The position numbers and the translations under genes were made by a program. 31,498 bases of DNA, from NCBI GenBank assembly GCA_035327305.1, contig DAOLDL010000033.1, positions 1-31,498 on the forward strand, written 5' to 3'. The notes under the pieces were generated by a model. That model was not told the origin of the DNA. It worked only from the letters and a program-made list of their open reading frames with translations, and made no database searches. Shown here piece by piece: positions 18,808-26,260 of the stretch. The DNA is from CALMUP01 sp035327305 (GTDB taxonomy: Bacteria; Verrucomicrobiota; Kiritimatiellia; CAIVKH01). Within the stretch, counting starts at the first letter, position 1. Every line of letters starts with the position of its first letter.

Positions 18808-19524
18808 ATGTCAGAGAAAAAGCCATATCAGATTAAATGTCCGAAATGCGGGGTGGCGCAGGACGTCGAGCTATACGAGTCGATCAATGTGAAACGGCAT
18901 CCGGAGTTGCGCGACCTCTTGATGGCCAATAAAATCAATGAAGTCGCCTGCGGGGCCTGCGGTTTTTCCTTCCGCGTCGACAAACCGCTTCTCTACATCG
19001 ATCCGGACCATCGCCTCCTCATCTACATGATTCCGGCGAGCGATGCGCAACATGAAACCGGTGAAGAGCAATTCAACGAGTTCATCCGGAACATGTTGAA
19101 GTTGTTGCCGGCGGACTTCCGCGCCCCGGAAGTGCAACTTGTTTTCAACCGGACGGAATTGGTTGAACGTATCTTTTTGGTCGAGGCGGGACTTAACCCC
19201 CGCATCATCGAATACATCAAACATCAGATTTATTCGCAGAACGGGAAACGTATTCCGCCCGAATCCAAGGCATTGTTGTTTAATGCCGAGGATTCTAACG
19301 AGGAACACTTGTGTTTCGTGGTGCAGGATATCGCCAGCCGTAAATTTGAAGCTGTCCTGCAATATCAGCGCGACACGTATGTCGGCCTCGATGAAATGTT
19401 CAGCGATGGCGAAAAGTCGGCCGACTTGATGGAGTTGTTCCCGGGGCCTTACATCAGTGCGCGAAGGCTTTTCATGGAAGACCCGCTCGCCACGGACCGG
19501 CTGGAAGATCAGGAATTTGACTGA
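18808..19524 (+). CDS. CpXC domain protein
   Basis: Cytoplasmic protein of 238 residues with an N-terminal CpXC zinc-ribbon-like domain. C11 and C14 lie in KCPKCG, C48 and C51 in CGACGF, with the family's charged stretch between them (VELYESINVKRHPELRDLLMANKINEV is the typical spacing region). The remaining part is an alpha/beta domain of unknown function, acidic at the C-terminus. The domain is of unknown function; the four cysteines probably hold a metal. No signal peptide. ATG start without a strong Shine-Dalgarno. Its stop directly abuts the stop of the converging TPR gene. No functional link to neighbours is visible. Confidence 0.85.
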   Translation: MSEKKPYQIKCPKCGVAQDVELYESINVKRHPELRDLLMANKINEVACGACGFSFRVDKPLLYIDPDHRLLIYMIPASDAQHETGEEQFNEFIRNMLKLLPADFRAPEVQLVFNRTELVERIFLVEAGLNPRIIEYIKHQIYSQNGKRIPPESKALLFNAEDSNEEHLCFVVQDIASRKFEAVLQYQRDTYVGLDEMFSDGEKSADLMELFPGPYISARRLFMEDPLATDRLEDQEFD

Positions 19525-20214
19525 TCAGGGCGAGTTCCGGGCCGCACGTTCCGCTTTTTTTACAAAATCGAGACCGGTTTCCGCACGGGCGGTCCAACGA
19601 CTTTCGGGATTCGCGGCGATGAATTCCTCGTATACCTGACGTGCTTCGCTCAAGCGACCCATGGCTTCAAGCACGCGGCCTTTGCCGAACGTGGCAGAAT
19701 GCGCCATGTAATGAGATCCGCGACGGGCTAGAAACGCGTCGTATCCGGCAAGCGCTTCCTGAAGATTTCCCGCGGCTTCCAGCGATTGAGCAATGCCCAG
19801 CTCCGCATTCGGCAACATATCGTGCGTCGGGAACTGTTGCTGGAACTGAATGAACGTATGACGGGCGAGATCATACTGGGCCTGATCAAAATAAGCGCCG
19901 GCCAGAGAAAGGTATGCGAGCGGGGCGACTTTGGTCTCGCCATAATTGGCGATAATTTCCTGAAACTGGGGGATGGACTGGGCGTTGGCCAGCAACGTAG
20001 AGGCCGTTTCCACTTTTGCGGCTTTGGAGCCACGCCAGGCGGATATCCCGACAAATGCGGCGACCGCAACGGCTACGCCAATCACGATGGCAAGGCCATT
20101 CTCCTTTAGAAAGTCCATGACTTCCGGAACGCCAAACTCTTCGATATTGGTCTCAATTGCGGGTTTTGCAACCGGCGCGGCTTCTTCTTGAGGGTCTTGT
20201 TTCTCTGTATTCAT
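19525..20214 (-). CDS. Membrane-anchored TPR protein (YfgM-like)
   Basis: 229-residue protein with an acidic cytoplasmic N-terminus (about 1-38), one transmembrane helix (about 41-60, GLAIVIGVAVAVAAFVGISAW) and a tail of TPR-like helix pairs (about 72-225). Examples are PLAYLSLAGAYFDQAQYDLA, PNAELGIAQSLEAAGNLQEA and GKGRVLEAMGRLSEARQVYE. This layout matches YfgM/UPF0070-type ancillary translocon proteins, which attend SecYEG and periplasmic chaperones. Homology is judged by architecture only. Probably the last gene of the aroE-gspO-aroK operon, 58 bases past aroK. Confidence 0.75.
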   Translation of the reverse strand: MNTEKQDPQEEAAPVAKPAIETNIEEFGVPEVMDFLKENGLAIVIGVAVAVAAFVGISAWRGSKAAKVETASTLLANAQSIPQFQEIIANYGETKVAPLAYLSLAGAYFDQAQYDLARHTFIQFQQQFPTHDMLPNAELGIAQSLEAAGNLQEALAGYDAFLARRGSHYMAHSATFGKGRVLEAMGRLSEARQVYEEFIAANPESRWTARAETGLDFVKKAERAARNSP

Positions 20215-20272
20215 AAATAAAGTGCGGCATTTATGGCCTTGCGATTCAAAAAACGCAAGATTTTATCAGCGG

Positions 20273-20794
20273 TCAGTGTTGTCCGTGGGTTAAATAATGG
20301 CGAATCACCGCGTCGGCCGTATCGGCCGGGGTGTGACCTTCCGTGTCGATTTGAGCAGGTATGGCGTCGTATAAAGTTTTTCTTTTCGCCAGCAATTCGT
20401 TGATTTTGGCCATACGATCGCCGCCCTGCAACAGCGGCCGGTTCTGATCTTTTTCCACCCGTCGCAGAACCGTTTCCGGACTGGCCTGCAGGCAAACCAC
20501 CAACCCTTTGCGGGAAAAATCCAGAATGTTATCCGGGTTCAGTACAATGCCGCCACCGGTGGAAATCACCAGGCCGGTGCGATTGGATAATTCAACCACC
20601 AAGTCCCGCTCAATCGCACGAAACGCCGGTTCGCCCCGGTCTCGAAAAATATCCGGTATCGAACACCCTTCGCGGCGCGTGATTTCATCATCCATGTCAA
20701 TGAACTCCAGGCCCAGTCGTTCCGCGATTAAACGTCCGGCGCTACTTTTGCCCGTTCCCATAAAACCCACTAAAATAATGTTACGTTCCTGCAT
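20273..20794 (-). CDS. aroK: Shikimate kinase
   Basis: Phosphorylates shikimate at the 3-hydroxyl using ATP, the fifth step of the shikimate pathway, in the cytoplasm. The 173-residue protein (family about 170-180) carries Walker A GFMGTGKSS (residues 9-17), the shikimate-binding DMDDEI, FRDRGEPAFRAIE, the glycine-rich STGGGIV and the LID region RPLLQGGDR. I chose ATG 20794, preceded by GGAGG at 4-base spacing. A longer reading frame back to 20875 overlaps gspO and adds 27 unrelated residues. It lies 17 bases behind gspO. Confidence 0.95.
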   Translation of the reverse strand: MQERNIILVGFMGTGKSSAGRLIAERLGLEFIDMDDEITRREGCSIPDIFRDRGEPAFRAIERDLVVELSNRTGLVISTGGGIVLNPDNILDFSRKGLVVCLQASPETVLRRVEKDQNRPLLQGGDRMAKINELLAKRKTLYDAIPAQIDTEGHTPADTADAVIRHYLTHGQH

Positions 20795-20811
20795 GCATCC
20801 TCCAACCGGGG

Positions 20812-21630
20812 TCAGTAAGAACCTGAAATAAAGTTCACATACCATTCCCATAAAACGTCGCCGCCAAGTATCCATGAAACAGCGGCTATTGCCAGATATG
20901 GTCCGTACGGCAATTTACTTCGCCACTGGTGACCGCCCACGACAATCAGCAACAACCCGATCACGGTTCCGACCAGGGATGATATCAGTATTGTATAAAT
21001 AACTCCCGGCACACCCAGCAAGGCTCCGATCGCGCCGAGCAATTTAACATCGCCAAATCCCATCGCATCCTTCTTGAATGCCCACCTGCCGATAATCGCC
21101 ACCAACCACAGTATGCCACTGCCGGCGGCCAGTCCGAGCAATGATTTCATCAATGACGGCCATACACTTTCAACTCCGTGAAGGTGCGGCAACCAGGCGC
21201 TGGCCGCGAGACCGAAGAGCATTCCGCCCAGCGAGACGCTGTCCGGAATAATCATGTGATCAAAATCCACAAATGTCGCCACGATCAATCCGCTGATCGC
21301 GATACAATAAATCAATGTCACCGGCTGAAGTCCGTAACGGTTCCAGGCCGCGACAAACAACATGGCCGTCAACATCTCAATCAACGGGTACCGCGCGGAA
21401 ATTTTCGTGCGGCAATGCCGGCATTTGCCACGAAGGATTAGGTAACTCAATACCGGAATGTTGTCGTAACCGGCAATGGGTTTGCGGCACGCCGGACAAA
21501 AGGATCCGGGACGCACGATCGAAAGGTCCAGCGGAACGCGGTAAATGCAAACGTTGAGAAAACTGCCAATGCAAAGCCCGAAAACCAGCGTCACCAGAGG
21601 TCCGTACCAGGCGAGAAATTCAGGATTCAT
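20812..21630 (-). CDS. gspO: Prepilin peptidase GspO/PilD
   Basis: Bifunctional inner-membrane aspartic protease and N-methyltransferase that cleaves class III leaders and methylates the new N-terminus of pseudopilins. The 272-residue protein has about eight hydrophobic segments. The zinc-binding loop holds C45, C48, C70 and C73 (CPAC...CRHC), with the conserved SFLNVCIYRVP before it. Catalytic aspartates are in DFDHMIIPD (122-130) and GFGDVKL (191-197). Its probable substrates are GspG-K encoded at 5934-9299; no other prepilins are visible here. The ATG overlaps the aroE stop by four bases. Confidence 0.95.
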   Translation of the reverse strand: MNPEFLAWYGPLVTLVFGLCIGSFLNVCIYRVPLDLSIVRPGSFCPACRKPIAGYDNIPVLSYLILRGKCRHCRTKISARYPLIEMLTAMLFVAAWNRYGLQPVTLIYCIAISGLIVATFVDFDHMIIPDSVSLGGMLFGLAASAWLPHLHGVESVWPSLMKSLLGLAAGSGILWLVAIIGRWAFKKDAMGFGDVKLLGAIGALLGVPGVIYTILISSLVGTVIGLLLIVVGGHQWRSKLPYGPYLAIAAVSWILGGDVLWEWYVNFISGSY

Positions 21631-22490
21631 GATGGATATACCGCGGATTGTAATGCGCGGCGCATCGCCTCGATATCCGGCTCGCGATCGGTCCAGATTG
21701 AAAAGGCCTTCGCGCCCTGATGCAACAACATGCCCAATCCGTTGGCCGTGTGCGCGCCACCCTTTCGCGCCTGCGCCATGAATACCGTCTCCGGATACAT
21801 GTAGATCAAATCAAATGCCAATTGTCCCTCCCGGAATGCTTCCGGTCCCAGCAACGGCGCATCTTCCTGCTTCATGCCAACCGGGGTCGCTTGAACGACT
21901 ATTTCAGCGGCGCGGCAGGCCTTTATTTGTTCCTCTTTCGCGGCGACCAGGCGGACGCCCACTGCGGGAAACAAGCGCGTCAATTCATCCTCTACGGAAG
22001 CCAGCTTGACCTTGTCCACATCGGCCAGCACCAATTGGGCCACGCCCGCGCCGGCCATCATCAATGCCACAGCCCGCCCCGCCCCGCCGCAACCCAGAAC
22101 AAAAGCCGAACGGCCGATGAGACTTTCATTGAATGCCTCATGCATCGCCGTCAGGAATCCGTAGCCATCGGTATTGTGACCAATCATTTCACCGTCTTTA
22201 AACTGGACCGTGTTCACGGCGCCCAACATTTTTGCGGATGGGTCCAACTTTTTCAGGCCGCGAAATGCGACTTCCTTGTGCGGGATGGTCAGATTCACAC
22301 CGCCAAACCCCATCGACTGCATGGAGGGCAATACGTCCATCAATCGCTCCGGCGCCACATCAAACGCCAGATAGATAGCATCAAGTCCCAGCGATTCAAT
22401 GGAGGCGTTGTGCATGACCGGCGAAAGGGTGTGCCCGATCGGATGTCCCAACACCGCATAAGGTTTTGTGTATCCGGAAAGTTTTTTCAT
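21627..22490 (-). CDS. aroE: Shikimate 5-dehydrogenase
   Basis: NADPH-dependent reduction of 3-dehydroshikimate to shikimate, the fourth shikimate-pathway step. The 287 residues include the substrate-binding GHPIGHTLSPVMHN (15-28), NLTIPHKE with catalytic K72, NTDGYGF with catalytic D108, and the nucleotide-binding GCGGAGRA (133-140). The end DIEAMRRAL matches the family. ATG 22490 directly follows a TTCCAA/TTGGAA palindrome whose GGAA may act as Shine-Dalgarno. It heads an operon with gspO and aroK. Confidence 0.95.
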   Translation of the reverse strand: MKKLSGYTKPYAVLGHPIGHTLSPVMHNASIESLGLDAIYLAFDVAPERLMDVLPSMQSMGFGGVNLTIPHKEVAFRGLKKLDPSAKMLGAVNTVQFKDGEMIGHNTDGYGFLTAMHEAFNESLIGRSAFVLGCGGAGRAVALMMAGAGVAQLVLADVDKVKLASVEDELTRLFPAVGVRLVAAKEEQIKACRAAEIVVQATPVGMKQEDAPLLGPEAFREGQLAFDLIYMYPETVFMAQARKGGAHTANGLGMLLHQGAKAFSIWTDREPDIEAMRRALQSAVYPS

Positions 22491-22495
22491 AAAAG

Positions 22496-22542
22496 TTCCA
22501 ATGATTGGAAAAATATCCTCCGCAGTTTTCCAAGGATTGGAA
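22496..22542 (-). promoter_or_regulatory. Paired TTCCAA-n3-TTGGAA palindromes before aroE
   Basis: TTCCAATGATTGGAA (22496-22510) and TTCCAAGGATTGGAA (22528-22542) are two palindromes with centres 32 bases apart, about three helical turns. A third half-site TTGGAA lies at 22547-22552. They occupy the only gap upstream of the aroE operon. Candidate operator pair or dispersed palindromic repeat; no T-run makes a terminator unlikely. Confidence 0.5.
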
Positions 22543-22613
22543 CTTTTTGGAAGCTTCTTTTTATGGAGCGGAAAGACAACTTACAGATTGTGGCTCGCCG
22601 GGAGGTTCGCCCT

Positions 22614-23933
22614 TCAGCGGGTCACCAGTCCGGGGAATGCCACGATCAGGCCAAGCATGAGCAGTTGAATGATGATAAACGGGATCACGCCGCGATAGAT
22701 GTCGATTGTTTTCAGTTCCGGCGGAGCCACCCCGCGCAGGTAGAACAGGGCAAATCCAAAGGGCGGTGTCAGGAACGATGTCTGCAGATTAATGCCGATC
22801 ATAACTCCGAACCAAACAAGATCAATTCCCAGCGCTCGCGCCGCCGGAACCAACAGCGGCAGGATGATGAAAGCGATTTCGAAGAAATCGATGAAGAAGC
22901 CCAGCGTGAAAATTATCAGGTTCGCGATGATCAAAAATCCGATCACACCGCCCGGCAAGCTGACCAGCAGGTCTTCAATCCAGATATCACCATCGAGTCC
23001 GCGAAATACGAGGGAAAATGCCGCCGAACCGATCAACAGCATCATGATCATTGAGGTCAACCGCAAGGCGCCGTCGCACGTGTCACGCAGGTTGGCCATG
23101 TTCAAGCGGCGGTTGACCAACGCCAGCAACATCGCCCCGACCGCGCCGATCGCTCCGGCTTCCGTCGCCGTGGCAATGCCGAAAAATATACTGCCAAGCA
23201 CAAGCAAGATCAGCCCGAGCGGCGGGAGCAGGACCTTGATCACATGAATCCAGGTTGCCCACGAAACGCCCAGATGCTGTTCTTTCGGAAGCGCAGGCGC
23301 GGCATTCGGGCGCAACCATGAAACACCCATGACATAAAAGGCATACAATCCGGCGAGACATATTCCGGGAACCAACGCACCAAGAAACAAATCGCCAATG
23401 GAAACACCGAGTTGATCGCCCAGCACCACCAGCACGATGCTGGGCGGAATGATCTGACCGAGCGTGCCCGATGCAGTAATGACGCCGGCGGCCAGCGGTT
23501 TGGAATAGCCATGCCGCATCATGACCGGCAGGGAAATCATACCCATCGCCACCACCGAAGCGCCAATCACACCGGTGGCCGCCGCCAGCAACGTCCCGAC
23601 CAGGACAACCGCCAACGCCAAACCGCCTCGCGCCGTTCCGCACAAGCGACCGATGGTGGTCAGCAGATCCTCGGCCAGGCGGGTTTTCTCCAGCATGGTA
23701 CCCATGAAGATGAAAAACGGGATGGCGAGCAGGGTGTAGTTCGACATGAAACCGAATATCCGTTCCGGCATCGCCAGCATGAAATGCCAATCCAGCACGC
23801 CCATCGAAATGGCAATGATCGCAAAAATCAGCGAAGTTCCGCCGAGGGAAAACGCCACCGGATAGCCGGAAAAAATCAGAAGCAACACCGTCGCAAACAT
23901 CAACGGGGCCATCCATTCGGGAGGTGCGTTCAT
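22614..23933 (-). CDS. dctM: TRAP transporter large permease DctM
   Basis: Large membrane subunit of a tripartite ATP-independent periplasmic transporter, which imports organic acids driven by an ion gradient. The 439 residues contain the usual twelve or so hydrophobic segments. Family marks include SNYTLLAIPFFIFMGTMLEKT, GVIGASVVAMGMISLPVM, ASGTLGQIIPPSIVLVVLGDQ and ATATEAGAIGAVGAM. The C-terminal part (FIDFFEIAFIILPLLVP, NLQTSFLTPPFGFALFYLRG) resembles the subfamily related to TakM and FcbT3, so a keto- or aromatic acid is possible. The ATG overlaps dctQ by four bases. Confidence 0.93.
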   Translation of the reverse strand: MNAPPEWMAPLMFATVLLLIFSGYPVAFSLGGTSLIFAIIAISMGVLDWHFMLAMPERIFGFMSNYTLLAIPFFIFMGTMLEKTRLAEDLLTTIGRLCGTARGGLALAVVLVGTLLAAATGVIGASVVAMGMISLPVMMRHGYSKPLAAGVITASGTLGQIIPPSIVLVVLGDQLGVSIGDLFLGALVPGICLAGLYAFYVMGVSWLRPNAAPALPKEQHLGVSWATWIHVIKVLLPPLGLILLVLGSIFFGIATATEAGAIGAVGAMLLALVNRRLNMANLRDTCDGALRLTSMIMMLLIGSAAFSLVFRGLDGDIWIEDLLVSLPGGVIGFLIIANLIIFTLGFFIDFFEIAFIILPLLVPAARALGIDLVWFGVMIGINLQTSFLTPPFGFALFYLRGVAPPELKTIDIYRGVIPFIIIQLLMLGLIVAFPGLVTR

Positions 23934-24496
23934 AACCCCACCTCCCCGTGATGGGCTTTTGCCGGCTCATCCGGACCGGTGTGACGGCGCACGTACGCCC
24001 ACTTTTTCAACAACAGCGAGATGGCCTGCGCGAGCACCAGCAGAAATGCAATGGGGATCAGCGACTTGACCGGATAACGAGGAAGTCCGCCGGGATCGGG
24101 GGATACTTCGAGAATTTTCCAGGAGTTGTGGACCGGCGACCAGGATGTCCAAAGGATGAAGAGTGTAAAGGGAATGAGAAACACCAGGGTGCCGACAAAA
24201 TCGATCCGGGCGCGGGTGACGGGGCGGAAATTCGAATACAGCACATCCACACGCACATGTTCATCGCGTTTGAGTGTGTAGGCGGCGCCGAGCAGGAAAA
24301 TCGCGCTGAACAAATACCACTGAAGTTCGAGGTAGGCATTGGAACTTAAATGCGCATCGGTGAACCGCGTGATGTAGCGGGCAATGGCGTTCCATGCGCC
24401 CAGCAACACCACCACCAGAACCAGCCAAGACGCCAACCGACCCACCAGACTGGTGGCACGATCAATTTTGTCCGCGATTTTTTCCTTTAGCTCCAA
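23930..24496 (-). CDS. dctQ: TRAP transporter small permease DctQ
   Basis: Small membrane subunit of the TRAP transporter, 188 residues with four hydrophobic segments (about 22-42, 60-80, 98-118, 148-165). It carries the diagnostic ELQWYLFSAIFLLGAAYTL followed by KRDEHVRVDVLYSNF. The start is TTG 24496, supported by AAGGAG nine bases upstream and a TGA in frame just before it. It follows the DMT transporter by 14 bases and overlaps dctM. No dctP (solute-binding protein) gene is nearby, so the complex needs one from elsewhere. Confidence 0.92.
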   Translation of the reverse strand: MELKEKIADKIDRATSLVGRLASWLVLVVVLLGAWNAIARYITRFTDAHLSSNAYLELQWYLFSAIFLLGAAYTLKRDEHVRVDVLYSNFRPVTRARIDFVGTLVFLIPFTLFILWTSWSPVHNSWKILEVSPDPGGLPRYPVKSLIPIAFLLVLAQAISLLLKKWAYVRRHTGPDEPAKAHHGEVGL

Positions 24497-24510
24497 TCCA
24501 GATCACTCCT

Positions 24511-25404
24511 TCACCTGCGCGACGGTGAAAGAATCTGATTTTTGAGGCAAGCGAAAAGCGCAGGTCCGCCGCAAACCAAAAGTATACCGCCAATGATCAA
24601 AGCGCCGGAAATGGCGAGTTGAACGCCCACCGGTTCGGACAAAAACACTGCACCGCCCACCGCGACCAGAAGCGGAACGCTTGATTGGACCATTGCCGCC
24701 GCTGATGTCGACAACCCCTTGAGCGCGGAATACCACAGTATGTAGCCAACGCCTGAACCCAACGCACCGGATAAAATCGCGAGCATGACCCCAAAACCGG
24801 AGGCATGAATCTCTGTCCCCAACATCAGCCAGCCGATCAATGCCATGGGAACTGCGTGCAGAAAATTATTTGTTGTCGCGGCGATTGGATTAACGCCGGC
24901 TTCCTTACCCAGCCACGAGTAGATTCCCCACGCGGCGCCGGCCGTCGCCATTAAAATGGATGAAGGCGCGGCCGGTGATGCAAGACCCGGCTTCACCAGG
25001 CAAACAAAACCCGCAATGGCACAGGCATGACCCATCCACGCCAATCCGCGCGGACGCTCGCCATGGCGAAGCCCGGCTACCAGCATGGTGATCTGCATGG
25101 AGCCAAACAATATCATCGCCCCCACTCCGACGGGAATGTCGACATACGCGATGGAAAAACAAATCGCGTACAAAAACAACATGGCGCCGGAAACGAGGCT
25201 TTTCCGGTTCGTCGTATGTTGCTTCCGTGAACCGAATACCGTAATGGCCAGAAGAATCAATGCGCCCGACCCGATACGCAACGCCGAAAAACTTACCGCG
25301 TCGATGCTGTGCGAATTAAGCGCAATGCGGCATATCACCGAATTGCCGGCAAACATGATCAACGTCAGCAAGGTCAATAAAAACGTTTTGGATTTGTGGA
25401 TCAT
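24511..25404 (-). CDS. EamA/DMT-family drug/metabolite transporter
   Basis: Inner-membrane transporter of 297 residues with ten predicted helices in two EamA repeats (about 8-140 and 150-290). It opens with FLLTLLTLIMFAGNSVICRIAL and has the second-repeat marks ATAGAAWGIYSWLGKEAG and LGSGVGYILWYSALKGLSTS, then QSSVPLLVAVGGAVFLSE. Members export amino acids, purines or other metabolites; substrate cannot be told from sequence. I chose ATG 25404, preceded by GGAG at eight bases; the longer frame to 25452 would begin inside a hairpin. It lies between osmC and the TRAP genes. Confidence 0.9.
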   Translation of the reverse strand: MIHKSKTFLLTLLTLIMFAGNSVICRIALNSHSIDAVSFSALRIGSGALILLAITVFGSRKQHTTNRKSLVSGAMLFLYAICFSIAYVDIPVGVGAMILFGSMQITMLVAGLRHGERPRGLAWMGHACAIAGFVCLVKPGLASPAAPSSILMATAGAAWGIYSWLGKEAGVNPIAATTNNFLHAVPMALIGWLMLGTEIHASGFGVMLAILSGALGSGVGYILWYSALKGLSTSAAAMVQSSVPLLVAVGGAVFLSEPVGVQLAISGALIIGGILLVCGGPALFACLKNQILSPSRR

Positions 25405-25422
25405 GACAATACTCCGAAATGC

Positions 25423-25448
25423 CCCGGCGCCGGGATTACAGCGCCGGG
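25423..25448 (-). promoter_or_regulatory. GC-rich stem-loop between osmC and the DMT gene
   Basis: CCCGGCGC (25423-25430), a ten-base loop and GCGCCGGG (25441-25448) form a perfect 8-bp stem starting 20 bases past the osmC stop. No T-run follows on the minus strand, so partial termination or message stabilisation is more plausible than a full terminator. Confidence 0.5.
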
Positions 25449-25467
25449 ACAATGAGTGGAATGAGGG

Positions 25468-26028
25468 TTAATCCTCGAAGACAACGTCGACTTTAATCGG
25501 CACCGGACGCGACAACGTATCGAACACGGGAGACGTGCGATGCAAGTTGCGGATGGCGTCTTTCGGTCCCTTGGTCCTGATGATCAGTCGCGCGCGGATT
25601 TCTTGAAAGCCGGGGCGCACGTCAGGATCGAGATCCATCATGCCTTGCAAATCGAGATCGCCTTCCACCTCGGAACGGATCGACTCGATCTCGATGCCTT
25701 GCCCAGCCGCGCGATATATGGTTGTCGTGGTCATGCATGCGAGAAGCGCCTGGACAATGTATTCCGCCGGATTCGGGGCATTGTCAGCGCTTAGCAAAAC
25801 CGGCGGCTCGTCGTTGTCGACCACGAATGCCATTTTGTCGATTCGGTGCTCCGCCAGGGCGCCATAAAAACCTTTGATATACGAGCGGTTCAAACCGCCG
25901 GCAATGTGGCGATTATTTGCCCGGAATTTGAAATTAGCTATTTCCGGATTCTGATGAATCGCCTCAATGGTTTCACTTAACGCTTCGGTATTCACTCCAT
26001 TCACGAACTTGTTTACTGTTGCGGTCAT
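25468..26028 (-). CDS. OsmC family protein (single-cysteine type)
   Basis: 186-residue OsmC-fold protein of the kind with an N-terminal extension (NGVNTEALSETIEAI, NFKFRANNRHIAGGLNRS). The core helix APNPAEYIVQALLACM holds C98. Where Ohr and OsmC have a second active cysteine this protein reads RTSPVFDTL, with S166 in its place. Classical two-cysteine peroxide reduction is therefore doubtful; the DTL/SP form is known in a subset of the family. ATG 26028. First gene after the sigma54 promoter, so likely the lead gene of osmC-DMT-dctQ-dctM. Physiological substrate unknown. Confidence 0.88.
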   Translation of the reverse strand: MTATVNKFVNGVNTEALSETIEAIHQNPEIANFKFRANNRHIAGGLNRSYIKGFYGALAEHRIDKMAFVVDNDEPPVLLSADNAPNPAEYIVQALLACMTTTTIYRAAGQGIEIESIRSEVEGDLDLQGMMDLDPDVRPGFQEIRARLIIRTKGPKDAIRNLHRTSPVFDTLSRPVPIKVDVVFED

Positions 26029-26100
26029 ATACTTCTGCCTTTCTCCCCGTGGGGAATGTTGTTTGTTTCATCCACTTTCGTTGTGGGCGAAACACATATA

Positions 26101-26118
26101 GGCAGGGTTCATGCCAAG
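26101..26118 (-). promoter_or_regulatory. Sigma54 (-24/-12) promoter of the osmC operon
   Basis: Minus-strand TTGGCATGAACCCTGCC has GG (26115-26114) and GC (26103-26102) separated by exactly ten bases, the invariant spacing for sigma54, with TGGCA matching the -24 element and TGC the -12 element. The predicted start near 26090 leaves a leader of about 60 bases to osmC. A sigma54 activator gene lies directly upstream, which supports the call. Confidence 0.75.
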
Positions 26119-26183
26119 GCGGATAACCAATCATTATTTATTCATAATAAACATATTACGAACATCGGAATGAATCGAATTGG

Positions 26184-26240
26184 TTTACGAAATATCGTGA
26201 TTTACGAAATATCGTAAATTCAATCGCGCGTTTTCGTAAA
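26184..26240 (-). promoter_or_regulatory. Tandem enhancer sites (TTTACGA-N4-TCGTAAA) for the sigma54 activator
   Basis: A perfect dyad TTTACGAAATATCGTAAA occupies 26201-26218. A near-copy TTTACGAAATATCGTGAT occupies 26184-26201, 17 bases away, and a half-site TCGTAAA lies at 26234-26240. They centre about 102 and 119 bases upstream of the predicted start, the usual range for NtrC-family enhancers. An AT-rich, possibly bent, spacer (26121-26160) lies between them and the promoter. Confidence 0.75.
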
Positions 26241-26260
26241 TAATCGAAGGGATGGCGAGG

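Noticed and set aside
22496..22542. Terminator for dctM
   Set aside because: The palindromes are not followed by a T-run on the minus strand and are closer to the aroE start than to the dctM stop, which lies on the other side.
21720..23054. Long open frame on the plus strand (444 codons) across aroE and dctM
   Set aside because: It lies antisense to two well-identified genes and its translation is rich in His, Gln and Arg without any domain, typical of a shadow frame.
23083..23970. Same-strand alternate frame inside dctM (295 codons)
   Set aside because: Overlaps the conserved DctM frame throughout and is Arg/Gly/Asp/His-rich low-information sequence.
26045..26054. CCCCGTGGGG palindrome before osmC as an operator
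   Set aside because: Short, downstream of the predicted transcript start and with no second copy; could be chance or a minor leader hairpin.
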